Position numbers and translations under genes: made by a program. Below are positions 5,820 through 8,016 of a stretch of DNA of 8,016 nt, piece after piece (position 1 is the stretch's first letter; each line of letters starts with the position of its first letter). This DNA is from an uncultured Desulfovibrio sp. (GTDB lineage: Bacteria > Desulfobacterota > Desulfovibrionia > Desulfovibrionales > Desulfovibrionaceae): positions 1 to 8,016 of the forward strand of contig CAMWTD010000100.1 of NCBI GenBank assembly GCA_947177085.1, written 5' to 3'. The notes below the pieces were generated by a model, which ran no database searches, was not told where the DNA came from, and saw nothing but the letters and a program-made list of their open reading frames with translations.

Positions 5820-7364
5820 ATGAACATTGCCTACAAAGGCCGCTTCCTGCGCGAGGGCCTCCTGCAGAACGGCCACCATGTCCACGACATCAAGCTCGGG
5901 GAGGGACAAAACCTCCAGGACGCCCTCAACGCCGCGCCCGTGCCCATTGACCTGGTGATCTGGGAACTGTTCGGCGGCATGTCGGACCTTCAGGCGCTCA
6001 CGCCCTGCGATCAGCCCATAGCGGCCTACTGCATCGACACGCCCCTGAACGAGTTCTGGCTGAAAAACTGCGTACGGAACATGGACTTTGTGTTCGTGGA
6101 CCAGCAGCAATGCGTGCCCACCCTCTCCAGCGGGGCCGGCGAAGCCGCGTGGCTGCCGCTCCCGGCGCAGCAGTCCTATTTCCAGCCACAGCGCGAGAAA
6201 AGCCGCGACATTACCTTCATCGGCACTACCAACAGCCAGCGGGTGAAGCGCAACAATATCCTCAAGCTTCTCGGCTCCCGGTACAGCGTGGACATCCTGT
6301 CCGGCCTCGACATGGCGGAGAGCCAGAAAATCTTTTCCGAGTCCAGGATTGTCCTCAACGAGAACTTCTTTCCGGGCCTCACCCTGCGCGTGGTGCAGGG
6401 GCTGGCCGCCGGGAGCATCGTCTATACCGAGCGCTCGCCCTACGGCCACGACTTCGGCCTCAGGGACGGGCGGGACCTTCTGCTGTACGACCCGCAAAAC
6501 ATCCTCGACCGCATCGGGGAAGTGCTGCAAAATTATGGAGACCACGCCGCCATCGGGCGTCAGGGCCAGGAGCGCTGCCGGGAGCTCTTCGACGGCGGCC
6601 GCGTGGCGGCGGAGCTGCTCTCGCGCATCGGCCTTGAAACGCGGCGCAAGCCTGATCCGGCGGATGCCCTCTGGAACCGGCTGACTTCCGAAGTCCTCTT
6701 CGTGCAGCGCTTCGGCGGCAGCTTCGCCAGCGCCATGCGCGACCTGGAGGAACTCGCGCGCTCCTCCTCCGGCAAGGCCGCCGCGGCCCATGTGCTTATG
6801 GGCGACCTCAAGGCGCGCACCCGGCGGGACGATGCGGCTCTCGCCCACTACCGCAAGGCGCTGGAAATCACCCCTGGCAGCGTTGCGAACCTCAAGCTCG
6901 CGTTGCTGGCCATCCGGCGCGACGAGCCCGCGTCGGCCCTGCGCTCCATCCTCGCCTTTCTCCGCCATTGGCCGCGCCTGGCGGCGCTCGAGCCGGAAAC
7001 CCTGCTGGCGGGGGGCGTCCCGAGCCCCGAAGCCCTCCTCACCGTGATCGCCACCCTGTTTTATTCCCTCGGCCAGACGTGGGACATGGGCTTCAACAAG
7101 GATTTCGCGGACCCGGTCCCCGACACGGCCTTTGAAGTGGCCCGCATGTCCTTTGAACGGGCCCCCACGGCCGCCGCCCTGGAACTCATGCTCAAATGCC
7201 TGCGGCCCGCCCATATGCAGGGCGAGCTGCTCCCCCTCATGCTGACGGCCATAAAAAGGGGCCTTCTCTCCGACGCCCGCATCCTCGACACCGCAAGGCT
7301 GGCCTTTGAATACTATGACCGCGACACCGCGGCGGTCATCATGGCCGCCATGCGCGGGCGCTAG
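5820..7364 (+). CDS. CgeB-like glycosyltransferase with C-terminal TPR region
   Basis: A 514-residue cytoplasmic protein. Residues 1 to about 125 form a Rossmann-like N-terminal half with PIDLVIWELFGG, IAAYCIDTPLNEFW and DFVFVDQQQ. Residues about 130-270 match the CgeB/Glyco_trans_1_2 type of family-1 glycosyltransferase: RDITFIGTTNSQR, then NENFFPGLTLRVVQGLAAGS, then an E-x3-YGHDFGLRDGRDLLLY segment, the usual place for sugar-nucleotide contacts. Residues about 320-380 hold a TPR-like helical pair (ALAHYRKALEITPGSVANLKLALL), and the rest is helical with no clear family. Such transferase-TPR fusions occur in Desulfovibrio, and CgeB relatives act in spore-coat or surface-glycan modification. 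Here the acceptor is unknown; lipopolysaccharide, pilin or flagellin are possible. The ATG at 5820 has GGGAGGGG eight bases upstream, so the longer in-frame start at 5757 is not preferred. No other glycan genes are in the window. Confidence 0.82.
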   Translation: MNIAYKGRFLREGLLQNGHHVHDIKLGEGQNLQDALNAAPVPIDLVIWELFGGMSDLQALTPCDQPIAAYCIDTPLNEFWLKNCVRNMDFVFVDQQQCVPTLSSGAGEAAWLPLPAQQSYFQPQREKSRDITFIGTTNSQRVKRNNILKLLGSRYSVDILSGLDMAESQKIFSESRIVLNENFFPGLTLRVVQGLAAGSIVYTERSPYGHDFGLRDGRDLLLYDPQNILDRIGEVLQNYGDHAAIGRQGQERCRELFDGGRVAAELLSRIGLETRRKPDPADALWNRLTSEVLFVQRFGGSFASAMRDLEELARSSSGKAAAAHVLMGDLKARTRRDDAALAHYRKALEITPGSVANLKLALLAIRRDEPASALRSILAFLRHWPRLAALEPETLLAGGVPSPEALLTVIATLFYSLGQTWDMGFNKDFADPVPDTAFEVARMSFERAPTAAALELMLKCLRPAHMQGELLPLMLTAIKRGLLSDARILDTARLAFEYYDRDTAAVIMAAMRGR

Positions 7365-7374
7365 GCTTTGGCGG

Positions 7375-7389
7375 CCCGGGACGCCCGGG
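7375..7389 (+). other. GC hairpin just after the glycosyltransferase gene
   Basis: CCCGGG at 7375-7380 pairs with CCCGGG at 7384-7389 around ACG. It begins 11 bases after the stop but has no T-tract, so it is at most a weak or Rho-assisted end for the rightward transcript. Confidence 0.35.
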
Positions 7390-7400
7390 GGTCGTGAAGA

Positions 7401-7432
7401 AACAAAAAAGGGCTGCATCGCTGCAAGCCCTT
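7401..7432 (-). terminator. Rho-independent terminator of the tRNA-Phe gene
   Basis: Read on the minus strand, AAGGGC and TGCA pair with TGCA and GCCCTT around the loop GCGA, with one bulged T. A T-rich run (T6, then GTT) follows directly. The hairpin starts seven bases after the tRNA's CCA end, so it ends that transcript. In the rightward direction no T-run follows, so it does not serve the glycosyltransferase gene well. Confidence 0.8.
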
Positions 7433-7439
7433 GAAATAC

Positions 7440-7515
7440 TGGTGCCGAGGGACAGAATTGAACTGCCGACACGGGGATTTTCAGTCCCCTGCTCTACCAA
7501 CTGAGCTACCTCGGC
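7440..7515 (-). tRNA. tRNA-Phe (anticodon GAA)
   Basis: A complete 76-base tRNA with CCA encoded. The acceptor stem is GCCGAGG/CCTCGGC with discriminator A. The D-arm reads GTAGCTCAGTTGGTAGAGC. The anticodon stem is GGGGA/TCCCC around loop CTGAAAA, giving anticodon GAA (7480-7482) for phenylalanine. The T-arm GGCAG-TTCAATT-CTGTC has one G-U pair. It is transcribed alone from its own promoter, with a terminator seven bases after the CCA. No integrase or duplicated 3' end is seen, so there is no sign of use as an attachment site. Confidence 0.98.
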
Positions 7516-7528
7516 CCGCGTGAAGGCT

Positions 7529-7557
7529 TTCATATGCCTCCGCCGCGAAATTGGCAA
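7529..7557 (-). promoter_or_regulatory. Sigma-70-type promoter of the tRNA-Phe gene
   Basis: On the minus strand, TTGCCA (7557-7552) is followed after exactly 17 bases by TATGAA (7534-7529). The tRNA 5' end at 7515 is 13 bases further on, leaving a short leader for RNase P to remove. TTGCCA matches the -35 consensus at 5 of 6 positions and TATGAA the -10 at 4 of 6. Confidence 0.6.
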
Positions 7558-7601
7558 GCACTTTTTCAGCGGGGCGCGTGACGCCAGGCCCCTCGGGGCG
7601 G

Positions 7602-8016
7602 CTACTCCTGCGTGAAGCGATAAAGGCGCACGGCGAGCGGCTGGGAATTCTCACTCTCCATGGCCGAGACCACATAGGCGTAGTCCACGGCCTTGGTCCC
7701 GGGCGGGCAGGGGCCGCGATAGTGGCGGGTGAGCACGCCCTCGGGGATGACGCCGCTGCCGTCCTCCACCCAGGTCCCGCCGCCGAAGAAGCGCTCTTCC
7801 TCCGCGCCGTACTCGATGAGCCGCACGTCATAGAACTTGGTGCCCTTGGGGGCATAGGCCACGGTGATCTCCGGCGAGACGCGCGAGCAGCGGTGGATCT
7901 CGCTCAAGTCCACGGTGATGGTCATGCCTTCTTCCGGCGCGCCGTTTTCATCCTTGGCGGCGCAGCCCCAGAGCAGTCTAGCGGCAAGGACCAGCGACAG
8001 GACAGGCGCCAGGAAC
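7602..8016 (-). CDS. Small predicted lipoprotein, 5' end outside the window
   Basis: The frame is open from the stop at 7602 to the right edge, so the start codon lies outside the window. The visible upstream part reads as a signal peptide: hydrophobic FLAPVLSLVLAARLLWGC, with a lipobox-like LWGC whose cysteine codon is at 7962-7964. It is then followed by a polar AAKDENGAPEEG linker. The mature part would be 120 residues, with a beta-rich look (ITVDLSEI, EITVAYAPKGTKFYDVRLIEYG, TKAVDYAYVVSAM). Two Cys besides the lipid-bearing one are visible (HRCSR and GPCPPG), which could pair in the periplasm. The internal ATG at 7925 is not the likely start, because the signal peptide lies upstream of it in the same frame. 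I do not recognise the family; it should be anchored to the cell envelope. It lies upstream of the tRNA-Phe promoter on the same strand. Confidence 0.75.
   Translation of the reverse strand, partial: FLAPVLSLVLAARLLWGCAAKDENGAPEEGMTITVDLSEIHRCSRVSPEITVAYAPKGTKFYDVRLIEYGAEEERFFGGGTWVEDGSGVIPEGVLTRHYRGPCPPGTKAVDYAYVVSAMESENSQPLAVRLYRFTQE

Noticed and set aside
5121..7472. Open frame of 783 codons on the minus strand
   Set aside because: It is antisense to the glycosyltransferase gene, runs into the tRNA and overlaps the aldehyde dehydrogenase gene in another frame. No recognisable domain is seen; it is a GC-rich shadow.
7440..7515. tRNA-Phe gene as an attachment site of an integrated element
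   Set aside because: No integrase gene and no second copy of the tRNA 3' end are present in the window, and base composition does not change around it.
7588..7599. GCCCC/GGGGC hairpin after the lipoprotein gene as its terminator
   Set aside because: The stem closes only four to five pairs and no T-run follows in the minus-strand direction, so it does not qualify as an intrinsic terminator.
1..8016. CRISPR array, insertion sequence or phage genes
   Set aside because: I saw no regularly spaced repeats, no transposase or integrase motifs and no terminal inverted repeats flanking a gene.

Overview
The window is GC-rich throughout. Its gene content and style suggest a member of the Desulfovibrionaceae or a close anaerobic relative, because genes of this kind (P1B-6-type ATPase with a small glycine-rich membrane partner, CgeB-like glycosyltransferase with a TPR tail) are familiar from Desulfovibrio genomes. 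That assignment is inference from recalled protein families, not from a database match. Seven protein genes, one of them cut by the right edge, and one tRNA gene can be supported.

Layout, left to right. Positions 1-314 form a non-coding leader with palindromes and a weak promoter candidate, in front of an AraC-family regulator (315-1211, +). It converges, with only an 18-base gap, on a small membrane-anchored protein with a degenerate heavy-metal-associated fold (1230-1652, -). An AT-rich 120-base divergent intergenic region follows. It carries a convincing Fur-box-like palindrome and a perfect TTGACA element. To its right lie a 93-residue glycine-rich single-pass membrane protein (1773-2054, +), a perfect 9-bp GC hairpin, and a P-type metal ATPase (2124-4253, +) whose metal helix carries an SCA motif instead of CPC. 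The ATPase overlaps tail to tail by 23 bases with a class-3 aldehyde dehydrogenase (4231-5628, -). A hairpin-rich divergent spacer leads to a CgeB-like glycosyltransferase with a TPR tail (5820-7364, +). A tRNA-Phe gene on the minus strand follows, with its own terminator and promoter, and then the C-terminal part of a small lipoprotein (7602-8016, -) that runs off the window.

The most notable part is 1230-4253. The SCA-type (P1B-6) ATPase, the small glycine-zipper membrane protein upstream of it, the stand-alone copy of the ATPase's N-terminal domain transcribed divergently, and the Fur-box-like element between them match what is known of ferrosome (fez) gene clusters. Those clusters form membrane-bounded iron stores in Desulfovibrio magneticus, Shewanella, Rhodopseudomonas and Clostridioides difficile. 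I propose this is a compact, divergently arranged fez-type locus controlled by iron through Fur. The other genes look like ordinary chromosomal neighbours: stress or carbon regulation (AraC), aldehyde oxidation, surface glycosylation and translation.
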